A DNA stretch of 64,000 nucleotides from Sediminibacterium goheungense (GTDB lineage: Bacteria; Bacteroidota; Bacteroidia; Chitinophagales; Chitinophagaceae). Below are positions 1-7,927 of this stretch, in pieces. The position numbers and the translations under genes were made by a program. Positions within the stretch are counted from its first letter, which is position 1. Each line of letters begins with the position of its first letter. Below the pieces are notes generated by a model that worked only from the letters and a program-made list of their open reading frames with translations, was not told the origin of the DNA and did not search any database. Location of the stretch: positions 1,266,050-1,330,049 of the forward strand of contig NZ_SNWP01000010.1 in the NCBI RefSeq assembly GCF_004361915.1, in the 5' to 3' direction.

Positions 1-27
1 ATTTATTTCAATAAAAAAACAGTCTGA

Positions 28-1320
28 CTACTTATTGAGTAACCATTCTTTCAGCGATGCAAAAGAGGCTTCCATTACAAGCGATTTCTTTTTTGCAGAA
101 AATAATGGCAGAATTGCATCAGGTATTTCCGGCTCCTGTCCGGTAGCTGTTTTCACTGTATCTGGAAATTTAATGGGATGAGCAGTTTCAAGAATAATGC
201 CTTTACTATCATCTGGTAGTGTTTTCTCCAGTGCCTTATAGGCGACTGCGCCATGAGGATCCATTAAATAACCATACGCCTTATAAACCTGATTTATACA
301 TTGCAGGGTTTCTTCATCGGTAACAGCGGCGCTTTTCAATACTGTACTTACAGCAAGCCCTTCTTTTTCAAACAACTCCATAATCCTGATAAGATTACTC
401 GGATTACCAACATCCATCGCATTGGATAAAGTTGGAACAGTTGGCCTTGCTGTATGTATGCCTGTTTTGAGATACTGCGTTACTGTATCATTTATATTAC
501 AGGCTGCTATAAACGACTTTACAGGCAGCCCTGCATATCGCGCCAGTAAGCCTGCACAAATATTACCAAAGTTACCACTAGGCACAGATATCACAGGTGG
601 ATGTTCTTTATCTGACCATTGCTGCCATGCGAAAAAATAATACAACTGTTGTGGCAACCACCGGGCCACATTAATTGAGTTGGCCGAAGTTAGCTGAAGT
701 CGTTGCTGTAGGTCAGTATCCATAAAAGCATCTTTCACCATTGCCTGACAATCATCAAAACTTCCTTTTATCTCAAGTGCAGTAATATTTTGCCCACAGG
801 TGGTGAGTTGCAGTTCCTGAACAGGGCTCACTTTCCCAGATGGGTAGAGTATGATAACCTCTACTGCTTCTACACCAAGAAAACCATTTGCTACAGCTCC
901 GCCTGTATCACCGGAAGTAGCTACCAGTACCGTGTTTTTTTTATGCTGATCTTTTGAAAAATAACCGAGACAACGACTCATAAAGCGAGCCCCAACATCC
1001 TTAAATGCAAGTGTTGGGCCATGAAACAGTTCCAATGCAGATACCTGATCATTTATGTGTACAAGCGGGAAGGAAAAATCGACAGCTTCTTCAACAATCT
1101 GTCTTAAAGCTTTTTTTTCAATAGTATTACCTACATAGGGTTGCATAATTTCATAAGCCAGTTCATTTTTATTCATCTTTCCCAGTTGGTTAATAAACGA
1201 TTGGCTAAGCTTTGGCAATTGTACAGGAAAATACAAACCCTTATCCGGTGCCTGTCCACGAATGGTTGCCTCTTTGAAATCCACATCAGGCGATTGCCTG
1301 TTTAAACTATAATAATACAT
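28..1320 (-). CDS. thrC: threonine synthase
   Basis: This enzyme converts O-phosphohomoserine to L-threonine, the last step of threonine synthesis, in the cytoplasm with pyridoxal phosphate. The 430-residue length is normal for the family. The motif LAFKD places the PLP-binding lysine at about residue 107, and a phosphate-binding TSGDTGGAVANG loop follows. It is the last gene of thrA-thrB-thrC; the gap to thrB is 9 bp, so the three are surely co-transcribed. The start is the only ATG that keeps the N-terminal YYYSLNRQ segment. The stop lies 27 bp from the window edge, followed on this strand by a run of seven T, but no strong hairpin was seen there. Family assignment is firm. Confidence 0.96.
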   Translation of the reverse strand: MYYYSLNRQSPDVDFKEATIRGQAPDKGLYFPVQLPKLSQSFINQLGKMNKNELAYEIMQPYVGNTIEKKALRQIVEEAVDFSFPLVHINDQVSALELFHGPTLAFKDVGARFMSRCLGYFSKDQHKKNTVLVATSGDTGGAVANGFLGVEAVEVIILYPSGKVSPVQELQLTTCGQNITALEIKGSFDDCQAMVKDAFMDTDLQQRLQLTSANSINVARWLPQQLYYFFAWQQWSDKEHPPVISVPSGNFGNICAGLLARYAGLPVKSFIAACNINDTVTQYLKTGIHTARPTVPTLSNAMDVGNPSNLIRIMELFEKEGLAVSTVLKSAAVTDEETLQCINQVYKAYGYLMDPHGAVAYKALEKTLPDDSKGIILETAHPIKFPDTVKTATGQEPEIPDAILPLFSAKKKSLVMEASFASLKEWLLNK

Positions 1321-1329
1321 GAAATTTAT

Positions 1330-2262
1330 TTAGGCTTTTATGATTTCAACTCCTGATGAATGTATAGTAGTTACATAAGTATGGTGATCCAAACCCAGCT
1401 GTTGGTATTCATCCTGCATCACTTTCTCTACTGCTATGGCTGTTGCTTCATCTTTACTCAACATAAAAATGGATGGCCCCGAACCAGATATGCCCCCTCC
1501 CAATGCACCTGCTTCCCTGCTTTTCTGTTTCACTGTATTAAAACCGGGAATCAGTATACTTCTTACGGGCTCTATTAATACATCTTCCAGTGAACGTCCT
1601 ATCAACGCATAATCACTTTGCAGTAACCCACTTACAAGGCCAGCTATATTACCCCATTGCTTTATGGCATCTTTCAGGTAAACCTGTTTTTTTAAAATAC
1701 TTCTTGCATCTGCGGTTCGTACTTCTATCTGTGGATGAACGATCGTAACAAATAATGGTGGAGCTGTGAGTGCAACAATATCTAACGGATGAATGGACCG
1801 GATCAATGTTACTCCTCCGTAAATACAGGGTGCAATATTATCTGCATGTTTCACACCCGATGCCAGCTTTTCTCCATTCATTGCAAAACGTACCAGATCT
1901 TCTTTACTGAATACACCATTCAGCAGGGTATTGGCAGCAACAACAGCCCCTGCAGAACTGGCGGCACTCGATCCCACACCACTACCAGGTTTTATATGCT
2001 TACGAATCGTTAGCTCAAATCCTACAGGTTGCGTTAATTCTTCAAGCATGGCCAGCAAAGCAGCTCCAGCTACATTTTTTTCAGGTTCTGCAGGCAACTG
2101 GTAATCATCTTTATTAATGATTGTTATACCCGGTTGTTCGGTTAAGCGAATCCACATTTCATCGTATGGCTCTTTTACGGCAAAACCGAGTATATCAAAA
2201 CCACATACCATATTGGCTACAGTAGCTGGTGCATGTACTTTTATTATTTTTTCTGTTACCAT
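1330..2262 (-). CDS. thrB: homoserine kinase
   Basis: A GHMP-family kinase of 310 residues that phosphorylates L-homoserine with ATP to O-phosphohomoserine, the substrate of the next gene product. The GHMP glycine/serine-rich ATP loop KPGSGVGSSAASS lies at about residues 91-103. The N-terminal APATVANMVCGFDILGFA and the C-terminal GGGISGSGPS motif are also typical. It starts only 4 bp after thrA and ends 9 bp before thrC, so it sits in the middle of a tight operon. Nothing unusual was seen. Confidence 0.96.
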   Translation of the reverse strand: MVTEKIIKVHAPATVANMVCGFDILGFAVKEPYDEMWIRLTEQPGITIINKDDYQLPAEPEKNVAGAALLAMLEELTQPVGFELTIRKHIKPGSGVGSSAASSAGAVVAANTLLNGVFSKEDLVRFAMNGEKLASGVKHADNIAPCIYGGVTLIRSIHPLDIVALTAPPLFVTIVHPQIEVRTADARSILKKQVYLKDAIKQWGNIAGLVSGLLQSDYALIGRSLEDVLIEPVRSILIPGFNTVKQKSREAGALGGGISGSGPSIFMLSKDEATAIAVEKVMQDEYQQLGLDHHTYVTTIHSSGVEIIKA

Positions 2263-2266
2263 ATGA

Positions 2267-4711
2267 TTAGATTCTCGCTACACGAATAATATCAGCAAAT
2301 ACGCCTGAGGCTGTAACATCAGCGCCTGCCCCGGCTCCCTTTATCACCAATGGCTGCTCAGGATACCTGTCGGTATAAAACAAAACAAGATTATCCTTAC
2401 CATATAAATGATAGAAATCTGAGCTTGGCAGTATATGTTCTAATCCTACAGATGCCCTTCCATTCTCATAAGTAGCTACAAATTTTAATTTGGCACCTTC
2501 AGCTGAAGCTTTATCAAAAAGAGCTTTAAAATGAGGTTCCTGCTTAGCCATTTCTGTATAAAAATGTTCTACTGATCCTTCAAAACAGGATTGCGGCAGA
2601 AAATACCTGTTTTCAATCTGCTCCATCTCCATTTGCTGCCCGGCTTCTCTGGCAAGGATCATAATTTTACGCATTACATCCGTACCCCCTAAATCAAGTC
2701 GTGGATCTGGCTCTGTATACCCTTCGGTCTGTGCCTGTCTTACTACCTCAGCAAACGGTTTCGATCCATCATAATGATTAAAAACATAATTCAGTGTACC
2801 TGATAAAACAGCTTTTATCTTATTCACTTTATCACCACTCCGAAGAAGATCGTTGAGTGTACCTATCACGGGTAATCCTGCGCCTACATTGGTTTCAAAA
2901 AGAAAAAGTGCATTATATTCTCTGGCGAGTGATTTTAGCTGCTGATATTCATCATAAGCAGATGAACAGGCAATTTTATTACATGCCACAACAGAAATAC
3001 TTTTTTCCAGTAGCCTCCCATATACTTTTGCTACACCTTCGTTAGCAGTAACATCTACAAATACACTATTCCGAAGATTTTTTTCCTGTATCTGTGCAAC
3101 AAATTCATCAATACCTGAAACTGATGCAGATGCGAGAAGTGATTGCCATTCATCTAGCAATATACCCTGATCAGCTAAAAGGGCTTTCTTACTGTTCGCT
3201 ATACCCACAACCCTTACCTGCAGATTTAACTGGTTCTGCAGAAATAATTGCTGTTGCTGTATCTGTGCGAGAAGCTTGCTCCCTACATTACCGGCACCTG
3301 CAATAAATACATTCAGCTGTTTATAGCTGGTTTCAAAAAAAACTTCATGTAGTACATTAATCGCTTTTTTAACGTCTTTTGTCGCTATAACAGCAGATAT
3401 ATTTTTTTCGGATGAACCCTGTGCAATAGCCCTGATATTGATACCGTTTCTCCCAAGTGACCCAAACATCTTACCACTTACACCAGGGTGGCTTTTCATT
3501 TGTTCTCCTACCAGTGCAACGATGGTAAGATTGGTTTCAACAACCAAGGGGTCTACTTTTCCAGTTTGAATTTCATAACTGAATGCATAATCAACTACCC
3601 GTTTTGCCTTTAGTGTATCTGCTTCATTGATGCCTACACATATAGAATGCTCTGATGAACTCTGGGTAATCAATATTACATTCACCTGTTCATTTGCCAA
3701 AGCTTCAAATAAGCGCTTTGAAAAACCCGGTATACCCACCATACCACTGCCTTCCAGACTTAACAAACTGATTCCGGTAATACTTGAGATGCCTCTTATA
3801 AAATCATTCGCTCCTTCTGTATGACTCTCAATAAGTGTTCCTTTTGCCGTCGGTTCAAATGTATTTTTAATCCACACCGGTATTTTTTTCAGCATTACCG
3901 GCAGTATGGTAGGAGGGTAAATAATCTTAGCCCCAAAATGAGAAAGCTCCATGGCTTCCTGGTATGAAATATGCTCAATGGGTTTTGCATTGGTTACGAG
4001 ACGGGGGTCTGCTGTCATCATACCGCTTACATCTGTCCAGATTTCCAATGCAGATACTCCCAGTGCAGCTGCATATATAGAACCTGTATAGTCTGAACCA
4101 CCCCTGCCAAGTGTAGTCGTATGACCAGCCAGGTTAGCGGCTATAAAACCAGGTATCAGATAGTATGTTGATGGATTTGCCTTAAACCAGGTGCTGATTC
4201 TCTCGTTTGTAATAGCAAAATCAACAGCCGCATTGGAATGATTAGAATTGGTCACAATCAGATCCCTTGAATCAACCCATTGTTGTTGTACACCCAATGA
4301 TTCGAGTTTAGCAGCAATGATACGGGAGGATAAAAGCTCACCAAAACTTACTATTTTATCCTGTGTACGTAAAGAGAGCTCTTTTAGCAAATAAACACCA
4401 TCACAAATACTTTCCAATTCATTACAATGTTGCTTTACCAGACTTAAAGTTGCACTCTGTTGTTGAATAGGAAGTAAAGACCTGACTGCCGTAAGATGTT
4501 TCTGTTCAAGCTCTTCTAATTCCGTTTTATAGGTATCATCGGCTGATGCAGCCAGCGACGCTATCTTAAGAAGTCTGTCTGTTACACCACCCATTGCAGA
4601 AACAACAACTGCAATAGCATGGTTATCTTTTTGTGACAAAATAATATCAATTACTTTTTGAATATTCTCAGCATTAGCTACTGAGCTACCCCCAAATTTT
4701 AAAACCTTCAT
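2267..4711 (-). CDS. thrA: bifunctional aspartokinase / homoserine dehydrogenase
   Basis: An 814-residue fusion that catalyses the first and third steps of threonine synthesis: aspartate phosphorylation and NAD(P)H reduction of aspartate semialdehyde to homoserine. The aspartokinase domain begins with KVLKFGGSSVA (residues 2-12), and two ACT regulatory repeats occupy about 310-455. The homoserine dehydrogenase begins at about 467 with the dinucleotide-binding FIAGAGNVGS and contains the signature EGYTEPDPRLDLGGTDVMRK. The ACT domains suggest feedback inhibition, probably by threonine as in family members. The gene lies 89 bp downstream of a Thr/Ile-rich leader peptide and an attenuator-like hairpin, so transcription is probably coupled to charged tRNA levels. 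It is the first structural gene of thrABC. Confidence 0.96.
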   Translation of the reverse strand: MKVLKFGGSSVANAENIQKVIDIILSQKDNHAIAVVVSAMGGVTDRLLKIASLAASADDTYKTELEELEQKHLTAVRSLLPIQQQSATLSLVKQHCNELESICDGVYLLKELSLRTQDKIVSFGELLSSRIIAAKLESLGVQQQWVDSRDLIVTNSNHSNAAVDFAITNERISTWFKANPSTYYLIPGFIAANLAGHTTTLGRGGSDYTGSIYAAALGVSALEIWTDVSGMMTADPRLVTNAKPIEHISYQEAMELSHFGAKIIYPPTILPVMLKKIPVWIKNTFEPTAKGTLIESHTEGANDFIRGISSITGISLLSLEGSGMVGIPGFSKRLFEALANEQVNVILITQSSSEHSICVGINEADTLKAKRVVDYAFSYEIQTGKVDPLVVETNLTIVALVGEQMKSHPGVSGKMFGSLGRNGINIRAIAQGSSEKNISAVIATKDVKKAINVLHEVFFETSYKQLNVFIAGAGNVGSKLLAQIQQQQLFLQNQLNLQVRVVGIANSKKALLADQGILLDEWQSLLASASVSGIDEFVAQIQEKNLRNSVFVDVTANEGVAKVYGRLLEKSISVVACNKIACSSAYDEYQQLKSLAREYNALFLFETNVGAGLPVIGTLNDLLRSGDKVNKIKAVLSGTLNYVFNHYDGSKPFAEVVRQAQTEGYTEPDPRLDLGGTDVMRKIMILAREAGQQMEMEQIENRYFLPQSCFEGSVEHFYTEMAKQEPHFKALFDKASAEGAKLKFVATYENGRASVGLEHILPSSDFYHLYGKDNLVLFYTDRYPEQPLVIKGAGAGADVTASGVFADIIRVARI

Positions 4712-4719
4712 AATATAAT

Positions 4720-4764
4720 TTGAAATAAATAAAGAAATCAGGAGCCGTTTCTGAAAAAACAGCT
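4720..4764 (-). terminator. attenuator-like terminator before thrA
   Basis: On the minus strand an 8-bp stem, AGCTGTTT paired with AAACGGCT (one G-U), closes a 6-nt loop (arms 4757-4764 and 4743-4750). It is followed after CC-TGA by a U-rich tract of about 20 nt. It lies between the leader stop codon (4801) and the thrA start (4711). The stem and the T tract are weaker than those of the ilv attenuator, and no clean competing antiterminator was found by eye, so the mechanism is inferred from position and the leader peptide. Confidence 0.55.
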
Positions 4765-4800
4765 AGAAGCCCATGGTATAATATTGAATGATTAACCCCC

Positions 4801-4890
4801 TTACAGGGTTGTTGTAGTGGTAATAATGATAGCAGCAACAAACAAGGTGATTGTCTGTTCAGAAATGATATATGTCTGCTTATAATTCAT
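4801..4890 (-). CDS. thrL: thr operon leader peptide (ThrL-like)
   Basis: A 29-codon ORF with ATG at 4888-4890 and TAA at 4801-4803. Its C-terminal half reads AAIIITTTTTL: three Ile codons followed by five Thr codons, and further Thr and Ile residues occur upstream (8 Thr and 6 Ile in total). Such a composition just before thrA is the hallmark of translation-coupled attenuation, as in the enterobacterial thr operon. It is followed by a stem-loop with a U-rich tail and preceded by a good promoter whose -7 box ends 7 bp from the ATG, so the mRNA is nearly leaderless. It would sense both threonine and isoleucine. The ORF and its composition are read directly; the function is inferred by analogy. 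Confidence 0.8.
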   Translation of the reverse strand: MNYKQTYIISEQTITLFVAAIIITTTTTL

Positions 4891-4897
4891 TACTCTA

Positions 4898-4928
4898 TAA
4901 AATTAGTATATTTTTCCGATTTTTCAAA
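4898..4928 (-). promoter_or_regulatory. promoter of the thr leader-thrABC transcript
   Basis: TTTG (4928-4925), a 19-bp spacer and TAATTTTA (4905-4898) match the Bacteroidota housekeeping consensus TTTG-N19-TAnnTTTG with one mismatch. The -33 TTTG overlaps the last codons and stop of ilvA (GTT-TGA). It directs transcription into the leader peptide, so thrABC probably has its own promoter in addition to any read-through from ilv. Confidence 0.6.
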
Positions 4929-6174
4929 CTAAATATCCGAAAAGATTATCCTGTTTACTCAGCTCAGTATAATTAATTTGATGACGATTCAGGTTATTGA
5001 TGAGGTTATTATAATCCTGCTTTGATTTAAGTTCAATACCCACCAGTGCAGGACCCGTTTCTTTATTATGTTTCTGCATGTATTCAAATCGGGTAATATC
5101 ATCATCAGGGCCTAATACATGATTTACAAATTGTTTTAGTGCCCCGGGTCTCTGCGCAAAACGAATCAGGAAATAATGTTTTAATCCTTCGTATTGTAAT
5201 GATCGTTCTTTAATTTCCTGCATCCGGTCGATATCATTATTGCTCCCACTGATAATACAAACCACTACCTTTCCTTCAATATCAGCAGCATAATCATCCA
5301 ATGCAGCTACCGAAAGTACGCCGGCAGGTTCTGCAACAATGGCGTCTTCATTGTACATTCTCAAAATCGTGGAACATACCCGACCTTCCGGCACAAGCGT
5401 CATATCGTCCAATACATCCTTACAGATATCAAACGTAATATCACCTACCTTTTTTACAGCAGCTCCGTCAACAAATCGTTCAATCTGGTCTAACAGAACG
5501 GGTTTTCCTGCTTTTAACGCCTCGGTCATAGATGGAGCACCTTCCGGTTCAACGCCTATGATTTTTGTGTTTGGTGAAAAGGTTTTGAAATAAGTTCCTA
5601 CACCCGCACTAAGTCCACCACCACCCACAGGAACAAAAAGATAATCTACATTAGCCTGCTCTTCCATAATTTCAGCTGCTACTGTTGATTGGCCTTCAAT
5701 AATACGGAGATCATCGAAAGGAGGTATGAATGTTAGCTGATGTTCTTGTGTATATTCCTTAGCAGCAGTTGCGCAATCATCAAATGTATCTCCGATAAGT
5801 TTCACTTCTACAAAACCCTCACCAAACATTTTTGTCTGGCTTACTTTTTGGTTAGGGGTAATAATAGGCATAAACACAACTCCTCTTACATTTAGCTTTT
5901 TACAGCTATAAGCAAAGCCCTGTGCGTGGTTTCCTGCGCTCGCACATACAACTCCTTTCTGAAGCTGCGCTGCGGGTAAGCTACTCATCATATTATAAGC
6001 ACCCCTCAACTTATAAGAACGTACTATCTGAAGATCTTCTCTTTTCAGGTACACAGTGCAATTATAACGACGTGATAATGCATGGTTATACGTTAAAGGC
6101 GTTTTGTTAACTACATTTCGCAACCTTGCTGTCGCCTCGTGAAAATTCAGTATATGGGTTATTGTTGTGTTCAT
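4924..6174 (-). CDS. ilvA: threonine ammonia-lyase (threonine dehydratase)
   Basis: A PLP enzyme of 416 residues that deaminates threonine to 2-oxobutyrate, committing it to isoleucine. The lysine that binds PLP is in VRSYKLRGA (K55), and the glycine-rich phosphate loop PVGGGGLSAG is present. The final 85 residues (from about 330) form a single ACT-like domain, the arrangement of shorter biosynthetic deaminases that can be feedback-regulated by isoleucine. It is the last ilv gene, 51 bp after ilvC with a hairpin between. Its stop codon overlaps the thr promoter, physically joining the isoleucine and threonine segments of the pathway. Confidence 0.95.
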   Translation of the reverse strand: MNTTITHILNFHEATARLRNVVNKTPLTYNHALSRRYNCTVYLKREDLQIVRSYKLRGAYNMMSSLPAAQLQKGVVCASAGNHAQGFAYSCKKLNVRGVVFMPIITPNQKVSQTKMFGEGFVEVKLIGDTFDDCATAAKEYTQEHQLTFIPPFDDLRIIEGQSTVAAEIMEEQANVDYLFVPVGGGGLSAGVGTYFKTFSPNTKIIGVEPEGAPSMTEALKAGKPVLLDQIERFVDGAAVKKVGDITFDICKDVLDDMTLVPEGRVCSTILRMYNEDAIVAEPAGVLSVAALDDYAADIEGKVVVCIISGSNNDIDRMQEIKERSLQYEGLKHYFLIRFAQRPGALKQFVNHVLGPDDDITRFEYMQKHNKETGPALVGIELKSKQDYNNLINNLNRHQINYTELSKQDNLFGYLV

Positions 6175-6186
6175 GTTTTCACTATA

Positions 6187-6211
6187 GGCCCTCTCGTTTT
6201 CAGAGAGGGCC
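6187..6211 (-). other. intra-operon hairpin between ilvC and ilvA
   Basis: A perfect 9-bp inverted repeat, GGCCCTCTC / GAGAGGGCC, with a 7-nt loop fills most of the 51-bp gap between ilvC and ilvA. No T-run follows on the coding strand, so it is not a standard terminator. It may act in mRNA processing or stability, or reduce ilvA expression. Confidence 0.6.
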
Positions 6212-6225
6212 TTATCATTTAGTCA

Positions 6226-7296
6226 TTATGCTTCTACAGCTTCAGCTACTTTCTGGTTCTCAGGACGCAGACTTCTTACTGTCTTACCCGCCTGCCATAA
6301 TTCGCTGTCACGTAATTCTTTTAATTCTTCTTCCAGCTTTTCGCGATAATCAGGCTTGCTGTTGCTTTCGATTGATTTTGCGGCTTCTTTACCTGCTGCT
6401 ACACTTTCATAGAGTTCGGTAAATACTGGTAATGTTGCGTCCCTGAATTTCTTCCACCAGTCAAGCGCACCGCGTTGTGCAGTGGTTGAGCAATTAGCAT
6501 ACATCCAGTCCATGCCATTTTCGGCTACAAGCGGCATCAATGACTGTGTTAATTCCTCCACTGTTTCATTAAATGCTTCCGATGGAGAATGTCCTTTTGA
6601 ACGAAGCACCTGATATTGTGCTGCAAAAATTCCCTGGATAGCCCCCATCAATGTACCGCGTTCTCCTGTAAGATCACTGTATACTTCTTTTTTGAAATCT
6701 GTTTCAAAAAGGTATCCACTTCCAATCGCAATTCCCAATGCTACTACACGTTCAAAAGCACGACCGGTAGCATCCTGAAAAATGGCATAGCTACTGTTCA
6801 AACCACGTCCCTGCAAAAACATACGACGCAGAGAGGTACCTGAACCCTTGGGTGCTACTAAAAAAACATCTACATCTGCAGGTGGCACAATACCAGTTTG
6901 TTCTTTGTAGGTTACGCCAAAACCATGTGAGAAATACAATGCTTTTCCGGGTGTTAAATATTTTTGTACAGTGGGCCATAACTTGATCTGTGCAGCATCA
7001 CTCAACAAATAACAAATAATGGTACCACGATCGAGTGCCTCTTCGATTTCGAACAAAGATTCACCAGGCACAAAACCATCGCGCACCGCTTTATCCCAGC
7101 TTTTTGAATTTTTACGCTGACCAACGATTACATTGATCCCATTTTCTTTCTGGTTTAATGCCTGTCCGGGGCCCTGAACGCCATAGCCTATAACAGCTAC
7201 TGTTTCATTTTTCAGTACCTCCTGTGCTTTTTCAAGCGGAAATTCTTCGCGGGTAACTACATTTTCTTCTACGCCGCCAAAATTTAATTTTGCCAT
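6226..7296 (-). CDS. ilvC: ketol-acid reductoisomerase
   Basis: Converts 2-acetolactate or 2-aceto-2-hydroxybutyrate to the dihydroxy acids, using NADPH and magnesium. The N-terminal Rossmann motif GYGVQGPGQ lies at about residues 37-45. The C-terminal knotted domain carries the conserved acids in DLTGERGTLMGA and ETVEELTQS. Length is 356 residues, class I-like, with a distinctive C-terminal tail containing KLEEELKELRDSE. It lies 36 bp downstream of ilvN in the ilv operon and supplies the substrate of IlvD. Confidence 0.95.
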   Translation of the reverse strand: MAKLNFGGVEENVVTREEFPLEKAQEVLKNETVAVIGYGVQGPGQALNQKENGINVIVGQRKNSKSWDKAVRDGFVPGESLFEIEEALDRGTIICYLLSDAAQIKLWPTVQKYLTPGKALYFSHGFGVTYKEQTGIVPPADVDVFLVAPKGSGTSLRRMFLQGRGLNSSYAIFQDATGRAFERVVALGIAIGSGYLFETDFKKEVYSDLTGERGTLMGAIQGIFAAQYQVLRSKGHSPSEAFNETVEELTQSLMPLVAENGMDWMYANCSTTAQRGALDWWKKFRDATLPVFTELYESVAAGKEAAKSIESNSKPDYREKLEEELKELRDSELWQAGKTVRSLRPENQKVAEAVEA

Positions 7297-7332
7297 GATG
7301 TTTGTTTTATAAGTTATTGTTGCTTGTTATAA

Positions 7333-7923
7333 TTACATTGTAAATACTTCCTCTTGCTTACCTAAATACTCATTTTCAATCACTTCGTCACTTGGCTCTT
7401 TTGCCTCGAACTCTTTTATTTTTTCATGAAACCCACTACTGGCTTTTATAATAGCCACGCGGGCGCTTCGCACAAATTCAATCAATCCATGCGGTTCAAG
7501 TACACTGATCAGCCTGTTTGTTTCTTCTCTATGTCCACTTGTTTCGAAAATGGTATAATCTTTTCTGATTACGACAGCTCTTGCACCATATTCACGTAAT
7601 AGCCTTTCCACTTTTACCTTTTCGGCGATTTCATCAGTTGAAACTTTGTACAAAGCCAGTTCCTGCCATACAATTTCATCGTTGGTATTGTAATAAGCTT
7701 TCAGTACTTCTACCTGTTTCTCAATTTGTCTGACAAGTTTCCTCACTACTTCTTCCAGCTCATCGATTACAATGGTAAACCTGTGAATACCTTCTACTTC
7801 TGACGGAGAAGTATTCAGGCTCTCGATATTGATCTTTCTTCTTGAGAAGATGATAGCAATACGGTTTAATAGGCCGATATGATTTTCGGTATATACGGTT
7901 ATGGTAAATTCCTGCTTGCTCAT
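7333..7923 (-). CDS. ilvN: acetolactate synthase regulatory (small) subunit
   Basis: The 196-residue regulatory subunit of acetohydroxyacid synthase. An N-terminal ACT domain (about residues 5-80, with ENHIGLLNRIAIIFSRR) binds the feedback inhibitor, typically valine. A C-terminal small-subunit domain follows. The end of ilvB is only 4 bp upstream, which fits stoichiometric expression with the catalytic subunit. Confidence 0.94.
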   Translation of the reverse strand: MSKQEFTITVYTENHIGLLNRIAIIFSRRKINIESLNTSPSEVEGIHRFTIVIDELEEVVRKLVRQIEKQVEVLKAYYNTNDEIVWQELALYKVSTDEIAEKVKVERLLREYGARAVVIRKDYTIFETSGHREETNRLISVLEPHGLIEFVRSARVAIIKASSGFHEKIKEFEAKEPSDEVIENEYLGKQEEVFTM

Positions 7924-7927
7924 ACAA

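Noticed and set aside
4711..4895. T-box, riboswitch or ThrL-unrelated explanation of the thrA leader
   Set aside because: No T-box motif or conserved riboswitch core was found. The Ile/Thr codon runs and the following hairpin are explained better by translation-coupled attenuation.
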